NCBI GenBank assembly: GCA_963933055.1
Contig: CAWVSY010000062.1
Span: 1 to 20,613 of the forward strand
DNA length: 20,613 nt
Direction of reading: 5' to 3'
Origin: Oleispira sp963933055
GTDB lineage: Bacteria; Pseudomonadota; Gammaproteobacteria; Pseudomonadales; Oceanobacteraceae
Below the pieces are notes generated by a model. That model searched no databases and had not been told where the DNA came from. It saw only the letters and a program-made list of their open reading frames with translations. How positions within the stretch are numbered: position 1 is the first letter of the stretch; each line of letters begins with the position of its first letter. Below are positions 14,836 through 20,613 of this stretch, one piece after another. A program made the position numbers and the translations under genes.

Positions 14836-15266
14836 TGTTTAGTAGTAAAGATAAAACAGCCGCCAGCCATTACGATACTTTGATATCGCAAAAGACCGAG
14901 ATCGTAGGTGATGTTAAGTTTAAAGGTGGTCTGCAAATTGAAGGTGTTATTAAAGGCAATTTAATTGCAGAGCCAGGCAGCGGTGCTGTTGTACGTATTT
15001 CAGACGGTGGTCGTGTTGAAGGGCAAATTAACGCCCCGAATGTTGTTATTAACGGCTCTGTTATTGGTGATATTTTTGCGGGTGAGTATATCGAGCTGGC
15101 TAAGAAAGCCAGAATTAAAGGGGACGTTCATTATTACATGATGGAAATGGTCCTGGGTGCAGAGGTTAATGGTAATTTAATTCATCAAACAAAAGATGAG
15201 TTTAAAAAAGGCAAAAAAGGCCCTGCTGAAATGAAGCCTGACCAAACTGCCGATAAAGTTGACTAA
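14835..15266 (+). CDS. Bactofilin (polymer-forming cytoskeletal protein)
   Basis: A 143-residue bactofilin, a small beta-helical protein that polymerises without nucleotides and acts as a membrane-associated scaffold for shape or cell-wall enzymes. The repeating strand pattern of the domain covers about residues 17-115 (for example GDVKFKGGLQIEGVIKGNLI, then VEGQINAPNVVINGSVIGDI and ARIKGDVHY). Charged flexible tails flank it: SSKDKTAASHYDTL at the start and a Lys-rich end. I chose ATG 14835, which overlaps the stop of the upstream gene as TAATG and has AAAAGGA in front; a longer frame from 14814 would overlap more and lacks support. The nearby M23 endopeptidase is of interest because bactofilins elsewhere partner with such hydrolases. 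Confidence 0.92.
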   Translation: MFSSKDKTAASHYDTLISQKTEIVGDVKFKGGLQIEGVIKGNLIAEPGSGAVVRISDGGRVEGQINAPNVVINGSVIGDIFAGEYIELAKKARIKGDVHYYMMEMVLGAEVNGNLIHQTKDEFKKGKKGPAEMKPDQTADKVD

Positions 15267-15288
15267 AACAGTCGGTTAATCCGATAAT
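15259..15288 (+). promoter_or_regulatory. Possible sigma-70 promoter for erpA
   Basis: TTGACT (15259-15264) and GATAAT (15283-15288) are separated by 18 bp, overlapping the bactofilin stop codon, with the expected start site about 20 bases before the erpA ATG. This would allow erpA to be expressed apart from the argC series. Confidence 0.45.
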
Positions 15289-15316
15289 GGTCACTATAGT
15301 CTTTGTGAGATAGAAC

Positions 15317-15664
15317 ATGAATGCAGTTGTAGCAGCCGAACCTATTGGGTTAACCCCTGCGGCAGAAGAGAAAATAAGAGCATTATTACTTGAAGAAGCT
15401 GATGATGAGTTGTGTCTTCGTGTTTTTGTAACGGGTGGTGGTTGTTCTGGTTTTCAGTATGGCTTCACTTTTGATGATGAACGCAATGAAGACGACAGCA
15501 TTATCAACAGAGATGGCGCACGTGTATTGGTCGACTCTTTGAGCTATCAATATCTCGTCGGCTCCAATGTTGATTATCAAGAAGGCTTAGAAGGCTCTCG
15601 TTTTCTGGTCAACAATCCAGGTGCGAGTTCGACTTGTGGTTGTGGTTCTTCTTTTTCAGTTTAA
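15317..15664 (+). CDS. erpA: A-type iron-sulfur cluster carrier ErpA
   Basis: A 115-residue A-type carrier that accepts [2Fe-2S] or [4Fe-4S] clusters and passes them to target enzymes, including isoprenoid-synthesis proteins. The three ligand cysteines are in place: Cys43 in VTGGGCSGFQYGF, and Cys107 and Cys109 in the C-terminal STCGCGSSFSV. A long acidic segment (DDERNEDDS) and the N-terminal PIGLTPAAEEKI favour ErpA over IscA, as does the conserved position between bactofilin and anmK. A GTGAGATAG stretch gives a modest Shine-Dalgarno sequence. No isc or suf genes are in the window. Confidence 0.93.
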   Translation: MNAVVAAEPIGLTPAAEEKIRALLLEEADDELCLRVFVTGGGCSGFQYGFTFDDERNEDDSIINRDGARVLVDSLSYQYLVGSNVDYQEGLEGSRFLVNNPGASSTCGCGSSFSV

Positions 15665-15699
15665 TTTTTTAGCCGCAGCGCAGATTAGGATACCTATTG

Positions 15700-15735
15700 G
15701 TGAATAGAAAACTTAGGGTGAATAGAAAACTTAGC
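15700..15735 (+). repeat. 18-bp tandem duplication at the start of the DsrE-like gene
   Basis: GTGAATAGAAAACTTAGG (15700-15717) is followed directly by GTGAATAGAAAACTTAGC (15718-15735), differing only in the last base. It duplicates the start codon and the peptide VNRKLR/VNRKLS, giving the signal peptide two basic segments. Confidence 0.95.
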
Positions 15736-16218
15736 TTATTACTTTTATTATTCCCCATGGTATCCCTGGCTGAGTCGGTCGTTATTCAATCAGAGCGATC
15801 GACGCAGTTAATAGGCAATACTTCAGTCACTCAGTCTTTGGATGAAGAAAAGCCAATCACGGGAAAGCTTCAAGCGAATATAGCACTGCATACTCTTGCG
15901 GAGTTGCAGCAGCTATTAGAGCGAGCAGAAAGCATTGCTAATGGCGAAACCTTGTATAATACAGAAGACCCCATTGCGGTTGTATTACATGGTGAAGAGA
16001 TTAATGCTTTCTTACGCAGTAATTATCGTACAAATAAACCACTCGTTGATTTGGCTGCGCGTCTAGATGCTTTTAACGTTATTGATGTGAAAGTATGCAG
16101 GCGTTGGATGGGGGCTAATGGCATTATGGCTAATGACCTGCCTCCTTTTATTGAACCCGTTCCCTTTGGTGCTGGTGAAGTGCAGCGTTTAAAAGCAGCA
16201 GGTTACGCCTACTTTTAA
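15700..16218 (+). CDS. Exported DsrE/DsrF-like protein
   Basis: A 172-residue protein with an N-terminal signal peptide (LSLLLLLFPMVSLA, predicted cut before ES). A DsrE-like alpha/beta domain covers about residues 60-172: PIAVVLHGEEINAFLRSN, then VKVCRRWMGANGIMANDLPPF with conserved Cys133, and the end LKAAGYAYF. Cytoplasmic DsrE proteins carry sulfur on such a cysteine; the role of exported versions is not known to me. The start is unclear: TTG 15697, GTG 15700 and GTG 15718 are all in frame, because the first 18 bases are duplicated in tandem. GTG 15700 has AGGA nine bases upstream and is preferred. It sits between erpA and anmK and converges on anmK with a 19-base gap. Confidence 0.7.
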   Translation: MNRKLRVNRKLSLLLLLFPMVSLAESVVIQSERSTQLIGNTSVTQSLDEEKPITGKLQANIALHTLAELQQLLERAESIANGETLYNTEDPIAVVLHGEEINAFLRSNYRTNKPLVDLAARLDAFNVIDVKVCRRWMGANGIMANDLPPFIEPVPFGAGEVQRLKAAGYAYF

Positions 16219-16237
16219 ACAACCATTGAAAAGTTAT

Positions 16238-17338
16238 TTAGGCAGGGTAGATAGCACCTAATATTCTTGGTCCTTTTGCCCCTGTTGTGCTGGCTAAGCT
16301 TCCTGTAAGGCCCTGCATTGTTCGATAAGCCAACCAGGCGAAAGCACACGCTTCAACCATATCTGCTGGAATACCTAGATCATCCGTTGTTTTAATGTGA
16401 GCCTTTATTAAATGGTATTGAATGCGCTCTACAAGATAGCGGTTATAGGCACCACCACCACATAAAACAAGCTCTCCAGTAGGATAGCCCCATTTATTAA
16501 TTCCTTGGCTTATAGTTACGGCGGTCAGTTCGATCAGCGTGGCTAAAACATCTTCTTTTTTGAAATCATAAATCTCGGGTGTTAGTTGTTCTATGGCGGC
16601 TAAATTGAAAAGCTCGCGGCCAGTGCTTTTTGGGGGGGCTTTATCAAAATACTCAAGGTTGAGCCATGTATTTAAGAGTGTATTTTGAATAATACCGGAT
16701 CGAGCAAGAAGACCCTCGTTGTCATAGCTCAGTTGCCAGTGTTTTTCGACCCATTCATTAGAGAGTGCATTTGCGGGGCCTAAATCAAAACCAAAAGTCT
16801 CGTCATGCTTTTGCGAAAGTACGGTGATATTTGCAATGCCTCCCAAGTTTAAGATTTGCCTAGGGGTATGACCATCGATAAAAACATCTTGGTGAAATGC
16901 AGGCACGAGAGGAGCACCTTCGCCATCGGCCGCAATATCACGACGACGAAAATCGGCAACCGTTGTAATGCCAGTTAATTCAGCGACAAAATTAGCATCG
17001 CCTATTTGCAGGCTAAAAGCATCGGGTCGAGGTTTGTGCTTTACCGTCTGGCCATGACAGCCGACAGCTTGAATGTCGCTGGGGTTATAACCATGATTAT
17101 TTAACAATGAGAGGCAAGCCTCTGCGTAAAGTTTACCGAGCGTTTGGTCGAGGCTGGCTAACTGCTCCAGCTTGATATTTTGGGCTTGGCTAAAATCAAA
17201 TAATTCTTTTTGCAAGGATCGCATATAAGGCTGAAAAAACTTTCCTAGAAGTCGAAGACGACCGTTCTCATTAATCTCAACGAGTGCCGCGTCAATACCA
17301 TCTAAACTTGTGCCAGACATAAGGCCGATATAAAGCAC
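16238..17338 (-). CDS. anmK: 1,6-anhydro-N-acetylmuramic acid kinase
   Basis: This enzyme opens and phosphorylates 1,6-anhydro-MurNAc released from peptidoglycan, giving MurNAc-6-phosphate for recycling. The 366 residues carry the ASKHA-fold kinase motifs: GLMSGTSLDGIDAAL at the N-terminus (phosphate loop), GCHGQTVKHKP, LNLGGIANITVL, FDLGPANAL and LCGGGAYN in the adenosine region. The start is GTG at 17338, with AAGGA seven bases upstream. It lies 34 bases after the M23 endopeptidase gene on the same strand, so the two very likely form an operon joining cell-wall cleavage with recycling of its products. Confidence 0.95.
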   Translation of the reverse strand: MLYIGLMSGTSLDGIDAALVEINENGRLRLLGKFFQPYMRSLQKELFDFSQAQNIKLEQLASLDQTLGKLYAEACLSLLNNHGYNPSDIQAVGCHGQTVKHKPRPDAFSLQIGDANFVAELTGITTVADFRRRDIAADGEGAPLVPAFHQDVFIDGHTPRQILNLGGIANITVLSQKHDETFGFDLGPANALSNEWVEKHWQLSYDNEGLLARSGIIQNTLLNTWLNLEYFDKAPPKSTGRELFNLAAIEQLTPEIYDFKKEDVLATLIELTAVTISQGINKWGYPTGELVLCGGGAYNRYLVERIQYHLIKAHIKTTDDLGIPADMVEACAFAWLAYRTMQGLTGSLASTTGAKGPRILGAIYPA

Positions 17339-17372
17339 AGGAAAATCCTTTTTATTGTAAGTTGGTATTTAA

Positions 17373-18656
17373 TTATAGCGAGCCATCAGCCGCCAGCTGA
17401 GTATACTGCTGACTTTTTAACCATTCCATCATTCGATCAGCTTCTGCTTTAAATGCTGCCTTTTGATCTTTACTGATAGAACGGGATTTGGGGAGTTTTA
17501 TACGCAGTGAGTCTCTATGAACACCATCAACGCGAAACTCAAAGTGCAAGTGAGGCCCTGTGGCTAAGCCGGTACTGCCCACATAACCAATTACTTGGCC
17601 TTGCTTTACTCGTCTTCCTTTACGCGCTTTACGATTAAACTTACTCAAGTGAGCATAGAGTGTTTGGTAGCGACTGCCGTGTTGTATGATGACGCAATTA
17701 CCGAAACCACCTTTACGCCCTGCAAAGACGACTTTACCATCGCCGGTCGATTTAATCGGCGTTCCCGTTGCTGCAGCATAATCGGTACCTCGATGGGCAC
17801 GGAATTTATTCAAAACAGGGTGCTTACGTTTTAAATTAAAGCGTGAGCTGATGCGGGCAAAGTCGATAGGGTTTCTTAAAAACTCTTTTCTCATGCTATG
17901 GCCAGAGACATCGTAATATTGCGCATCGCCTTTTTTATCTTCGTAGCGAATAGCGGTTAGATCTCTTCCTCTATTAATGAAGTTGGCAATTAAAATATTA
18001 CCGAAACCAATGCGTTCACCATCTAAATAAAGCTCTTCATATATCAGGCTGAATTGATCGCCTTGGCGAATATCGAGCGCGAAATCGATATCCCAAGCAA
18101 ACAGTCCGGCTAATTCAATTAATATTGATTGTGGGATATCTTGTCTCGCACCATCCAAGAATAATGAAGATTGAATATTTGCTTGAGCAAACTTAGGGCG
18201 GCGGTCAGCTACTTTTTCATCCAGCTGATATTCATACCGCCCTTCAACGGTACGAGTGAACTCATGAGCGACGAGGCGAGACGTTTCGATACGCATTCGC
18301 GTAACGTTACTTCCTTCCGTCTTTTGCCACTTTATTATCTGGCCTGGTTGAAGCTTAAGCGTATCTTTTGGCGCCTCTTGTGCAATGGCGAGCGCATCTG
18401 CCGCACTTAGAGAGTAGCGAGTGAATATTTTAGATAAATTATCCCCTGACTTTATTTCAGTCTCTTGCCACGGCTCAACCGCCTCAATTTTATTGGTCTC
18501 ATCTGATGAAATACTATTAACAGTAACTGTTTGTATTTCACGTTTTTGTACTGATTGAGATTGTTTCCCTGCAATGAAAATAACGCTGATAACGATTAAT
18601 GCGATTGCTGTAATGTGGGTCTTGGGAAAATACCGCCACTGGCCAAGAGCTGCCAT
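17373..18656 (-). CDS. M23-family murein endopeptidase (MepM-like)
   Basis: A 427-residue envelope peptidase expected to cut peptide cross-links in peptidoglycan. One membrane anchor lies at about 14-30 (HITAIALIVISVIFIAG), then a LysM/OapA-like region at about 60-110 (IKSGDNLSKIFTRYSLS), a central linker domain, and the LytM/M23 catalytic domain. Zinc ligands and catalytic residues are complete: His288 and Asp292 in HRGTDYA, His336 in YAHLSKF, His369 and His371 in GPHLHFEF. An active enzyme is therefore expected. The open frame runs back to 18809, nine bases from tyrS, but ATG 18656 is chosen because it gives a proper signal-anchor and leaves room for promoters; AGGA is 12 bases upstream. 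anmK follows 34 bases downstream. Confidence 0.92.
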   Translation of the reverse strand: MAALGQWRYFPKTHITAIALIVISVIFIAGKQSQSVQKREIQTVTVNSISSDETNKIEAVEPWQETEIKSGDNLSKIFTRYSLSAADALAIAQEAPKDTLKLQPGQIIKWQKTEGSNVTRMRIETSRLVAHEFTRTVEGRYEYQLDEKVADRRPKFAQANIQSSLFLDGARQDIPQSILIELAGLFAWDIDFALDIRQGDQFSLIYEELYLDGERIGFGNILIANFINRGRDLTAIRYEDKKGDAQYYDVSGHSMRKEFLRNPIDFARISSRFNLKRKHPVLNKFRAHRGTDYAAATGTPIKSTGDGKVVFAGRKGGFGNCVIIQHGSRYQTLYAHLSKFNRKARKGRRVKQGQVIGYVGSTGLATGPHLHFEFRVDGVHRDSLRIKLPKSRSISKDQKAAFKAEADRMMEWLKSQQYTQLAADGSL

Positions 18657-18771
18657 ATCTATACTTATTCCTGAAAATTTGAGTCGATGTAAAAGCAAGA
18701 GTGTACAACAATAATTGATAAAATAGTTGTCATTAGCCGCAACTCTATTGCTTTTATTAACTGATTCGGTA

Positions 18772-18799
18772 TTGTGACGACCGCTTATTTTCTTACTAT
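18772..18799 (+). promoter_or_regulatory. Probable sigma-70 promoter of tyrS
   Basis: TTGTGA (18772-18777) and TACTAT (18794-18799) are separated by 16 bp, ending 19 bases before the tyrS ATG. The implied leader is very short, about 12 bases, too short for a T-box-type control. Confidence 0.5.
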
Positions 18800-18818
18800 A
18801 GACTGACAAGAGAACGTC

Positions 18819-20123
18819 ATGACGGCAGCATTGATCGAAGATTTAAAGGCTCGAGGCCTTATTAGCCAGACAACGGCAGACGAAGAATTTATTGAATATT
18901 TAGAGGGCGGTTGTCGAACACTGTATTGTGGTTTTGATCCAACAGCTGACAGTTTGCACATTGGTAGTCTTGTTCCTTTATTAGCATTAAAGCGTTTTCA
19001 GGAAGCTGGTCATAAACCAATGGCTCTTGTGGGGGGCGCTACAGGGTTGATTGGTGATCCAAGCTTTAAAGCACAAGAGCGAAAGCTTAATACCTCTGAA
19101 GTTGTAGGCGATTGGGTCAATAAACTAAAAGCTCAAGTGAGTCGTTTTATTGATTTTGACGCCGGTGAGAAAAGTGCTGTTGTTGTAAACAACTTAGACT
19201 GGGTTGGTCAGCTGAGTATTCTGGACTTCTTGCGAGATGTCGGAAAATATTTCTCTGTTAATAACATGATTCAGAAAGAATCTGTAAAGCAGCGCCTTGA
19301 TCGTGAGGGTGAAGGTATTTCATTTGCTGAATTCACCTACATGTTGCTACAGTCTTACGACTTTGCTGAATTAGCCGAGCGTGAAGATTGTAAGATTCAA
19401 ATTGGTGGATCAGATCAATGGGGTAATATCGTTGGTGGTGTTGATCTTGCACGCCGCATGTATGGCAAGCAAACCTTTGGTTTAACGCTTCCTTTAGTAA
19501 CCAAATCTGATGGCACTAAATTTGGTAAAACCGAAAGTGGTACTATTTGGCTCGAAGCCTCCAAAACATCACCTTATGCTTTTTACCAGTTTTGGCTGAA
19601 TACAGCCGATGCAGATGCTTATAAGTTCTTACGCTACTTCACCTTCTTATCGATAGAGCGCATAGCAGAAATTGAAGCTCATGATGCAGAAATTCAAGGT
19701 CGAAAAACAGCTCAAGGTATTTTAGCTGACGAAGTGATGCGCTTAGTTCATGGTGATGACTCACTAGAATCAGCAAAGCGTATAACAGAAGCATTATTCT
19801 CAGGTGATTTAGCCACTCTATCTGAAGAAGAGTTAGAGCAAATAAAATTAGATGGTTTGCCATCAAGCGATTTATTGCTGGCTGATATCGCTGATACACC
19901 GTTAACAACATTGTTTGCAGAATGTGGAATGGTGAAAACAGGGCGTGAAGTTAAAGACGCTTTGGGTCGAAATGCTGTATTGATTAACGGTGAGGCGAAA
20001 GGCGCGGCTGATAATATGAGTACTGCAGCAAGCTTTGCTATTGATAAAGCGCTATATGGTCGTTTCTTCTTGGTGAAACTAGGTAAGAAGAAGCATCATT
20101 TGTTTGAAATTAAAGAAAGCTAA
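18819..20123 (+). CDS. tyrS: Tyrosyl-tRNA synthetase
   Basis: This class I aminoacyl-tRNA synthetase charges tRNA-Tyr. Over 434 residues it shows CGFDPTADSLHIGSLVPLLAL with the HIGH-type motif at His47-Ser50, the tyrosine and ATP site sequence QIGGSDQWGNIVGG, the KMSKS-type loop as KFGKT at 234-238, and a C-terminal S4 RNA-binding domain at about 365-425 (GMVKTGREVKDALGRNAVLINGE). The HIGH-type and KFGKT motifs, together with the length, mark the TyrS form found in E. coli rather than the TyrZ form. The first rRNA promoter begins ten bases after its stop codon, and no intrinsic terminator intervenes. Confidence 0.97.
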   Translation: MTAALIEDLKARGLISQTTADEEFIEYLEGGCRTLYCGFDPTADSLHIGSLVPLLALKRFQEAGHKPMALVGGATGLIGDPSFKAQERKLNTSEVVGDWVNKLKAQVSRFIDFDAGEKSAVVVNNLDWVGQLSILDFLRDVGKYFSVNNMIQKESVKQRLDREGEGISFAEFTYMLLQSYDFAELAEREDCKIQIGGSDQWGNIVGGVDLARRMYGKQTFGLTLPLVTKSDGTKFGKTESGTIWLEASKTSPYAFYQFWLNTADADAYKFLRYFTFLSIERIAEIEAHDAEIQGRKTAQGILADEVMRLVHGDDSLESAKRITEALFSGDLATLSEEELEQIKLDGLPSSDLLLADIADTPLTTLFAECGMVKTGREVKDALGRNAVLINGEAKGAADNMSTAASFAIDKALYGRFFLVKLGKKKHHLFEIKES

Positions 20124-20132
20124 AGAAAACGG

Positions 20133-20160
20133 TTGACGGCGCTTATAAATTCCCTATAAT
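20133..20160 (+). promoter_or_regulatory. rRNA operon promoter P1
   Basis: TTGACG (20133-20138), a 16-bp spacer and TATAAT (20155-20160), followed by a GC-rich discriminator (GCGCCGC) typical of stringently controlled stable-RNA promoters. An A-rich stretch upstream (in the end of tyrS) could act as an UP element. CGGCGC (20137-20142) and GCGCCG (20161-20166) form an inverted repeat around the -10. Confidence 0.85.
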
Positions 20161-20225
20161 GCGCCGCTCACTTGTTGAGAAGAGCAATTCGAAAGAATGC
20201 TTTGAAAACAAATGAAAATAAAGGG

Positions 20226-20253
20226 TTGACTATTTAAAACGTTTGTTTAGAAT
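20226..20253 (+). promoter_or_regulatory. rRNA operon promoter P2
   Basis: TTGACT (20226-20231), a 16-bp spacer and TAGAAT (20248-20253), with discriminator ACGCCC. The upstream A-rich segment starting GCTTTGAAAACAAA (about 20200-20213) is nearly repeated before P3. Confidence 0.8.
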
Positions 20254-20308
20254 ACGCCCTCCTTTGAAGAGAAGCTGCTAAGGCTTTGAAAACAAAGGAA
20301 AAAAGAGG

Positions 20309-20336
20309 TTGACATAGTCATTTAGCAATATATAAT
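20309..20336 (+). promoter_or_regulatory. rRNA operon promoter P3
   Basis: Perfect consensus TTGACA (20309-20314) and TATAAT (20331-20336) with a 16-bp spacer and discriminator GCGCC. A second copy of GCTTTGAAAACAAA with a following A-rich run lies at about 20283-20305, like an UP element. Confidence 0.85.
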
Positions 20337-20403
20337 GCGCCTCACTTTGAAGCCACTTAGATCTAGCGATCAAGTCGACTGAAAAGAAAGTTTAAAAAAG
20401 CTG

Positions 20404-20431
20404 TTGACTTAATGATTTAAATCATTAGAAT
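20404..20431 (+). promoter_or_regulatory. rRNA operon promoter P4 (closest to 16S)
   Basis: TTGACT (20404-20409), a 16-bp spacer and TAGAAT (20426-20431) with a GC-rich discriminator (ACGCAGCCCGC). The spacer plus two -10 bases form the perfect 18-bp palindrome TAATGATTTAAATCATTA (20410-20427). Confidence 0.8.
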
Positions 20432-20437
20432 ACGCAG

Positions 20438-20613
20438 CCCGCTTAAGGTGAAAGCCTAAGCAATGTTCTTTAACAATATATTTAGATAATTCGTGTGGGT
20501 GCTTACCTTGATTGAGTGGAGACAGTCACTTCAGTCCTTTTATTGGGATTGTTAGTGGCATCAAAGCATAAAACAAGATAAGAACTCACGAACTCTACTT
20601 TAATTAGGTGAGT
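20438..20613 (+). promoter_or_regulatory. rRNA operon leader with boxB and boxA antitermination sites
   Basis: A boxB-like hairpin spans 20441-20461: GCTTA and GG pair with CC and TAAGC, one A is bulged, and a GAAA tetraloop closes the stem after a T-G pair. The boxA sequence TGTTCTTTAACA is at 20464-20475, one base off the usual TGCTCTTTAACA, and binds NusB/NusE in the rRNA antitermination complex. The familiar leader sequence TCGTGTGGGTGCTT follows. Further hairpins (around 20523-20558, and ACTCAC at 20584-20589 with GTGAGT at 20608-20613) are probably precursor processing structures. The 16S rRNA itself is not reached. Confidence 0.85.

Noticed and set aside
18657..18809. Longer N-terminus for the M23 peptidase (start at 18809).
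   Set aside because: It would leave nine bases to the divergent tyrS start and cover its promoter; the added 51 residues do not look like a signal or domain.
20438..20613. Start of the 16S rRNA gene within the window.
   Set aside because: The conserved 16S 5' sequence (AGAGTTTGAT) is not present; only the leader is seen.
1..20613. CRISPR array, prophage, toxin-antitoxin or defence system.
   Set aside because: No regularly spaced repeats, integrase, phage or defence-type proteins were found. The NYN protein is a lone possible nuclease without a partner gene.

Overview
The window looks like chromosomal DNA of a moderately AT-rich, marine-type gammaproteobacterium, possibly near the Oceanospirillales/Pseudomonadales. 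That placement is an inference from protein character and gene order; there is no rRNA gene body here to confirm it. From memory, the right half (hemJ, argC, a DUF6776-type protein, bactofilin, erpA, anmK, mepM-like peptidase, tyrS, rRNA operon) matches the Pseudomonas aeruginosa PA0661-PA0668.1 order. No CRISPR array, prophage, complete insertion sequence or tRNA was seen.

Layout. 1-1942: a TonB-dependent receptor whose plug domain is interrupted or cut off at the left edge, ending at a strong terminator. 2021-3015: a NYN-domain putative nuclease and a small lipoprotein, closed by a second strong terminator. 3066-4058 (minus): a PfkB-family adenosine kinase-like enzyme. 4159-6920: mrcB (PBP1b) with an overlapping TPR lipoprotein that looks like its activator LpoP. 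6954-10437 (minus strand): hemL, an unknown multi-pass membrane protein and a histidine-rich membrane chemoreceptor, read in that order, with a structured leader before the chemoreceptor. 10658-12856 (minus): a ClC chloride channel/transporter followed by hemJ. 13019-16218 (plus): argC, a coiled-coil membrane protein, bactofilin, erpA and an exported DsrE-like protein. 16238-18656 (minus): an M23 endopeptidase then anmK, a peptidoglycan-turnover pair. 18819-20123 (plus): tyrS. 20124-20613: four tandem rRNA promoters and the antitermination leader of an rRNA operon whose 16S gene should start just past the window.

Functional themes are cell-envelope construction and recycling (PBP1b/LpoP, MepM-like, AnmK, bactofilin), tetrapyrrole synthesis (HemL, HemJ), iron-sulfur cluster delivery (ErpA), nutrient uptake (TonB receptor) and translation (TyrRS, rRNA). 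Most of the window is ordinary core genome. The items most worth a second look are the four-promoter rRNA control region, including an 18-bp perfect palindrome filling the spacer of promoter P4; the broken plug domain at the left end; the nested inverted repeats that could mask the chemoreceptor's ribosome binding site; and the exported DsrE-like gene with a duplicated start.
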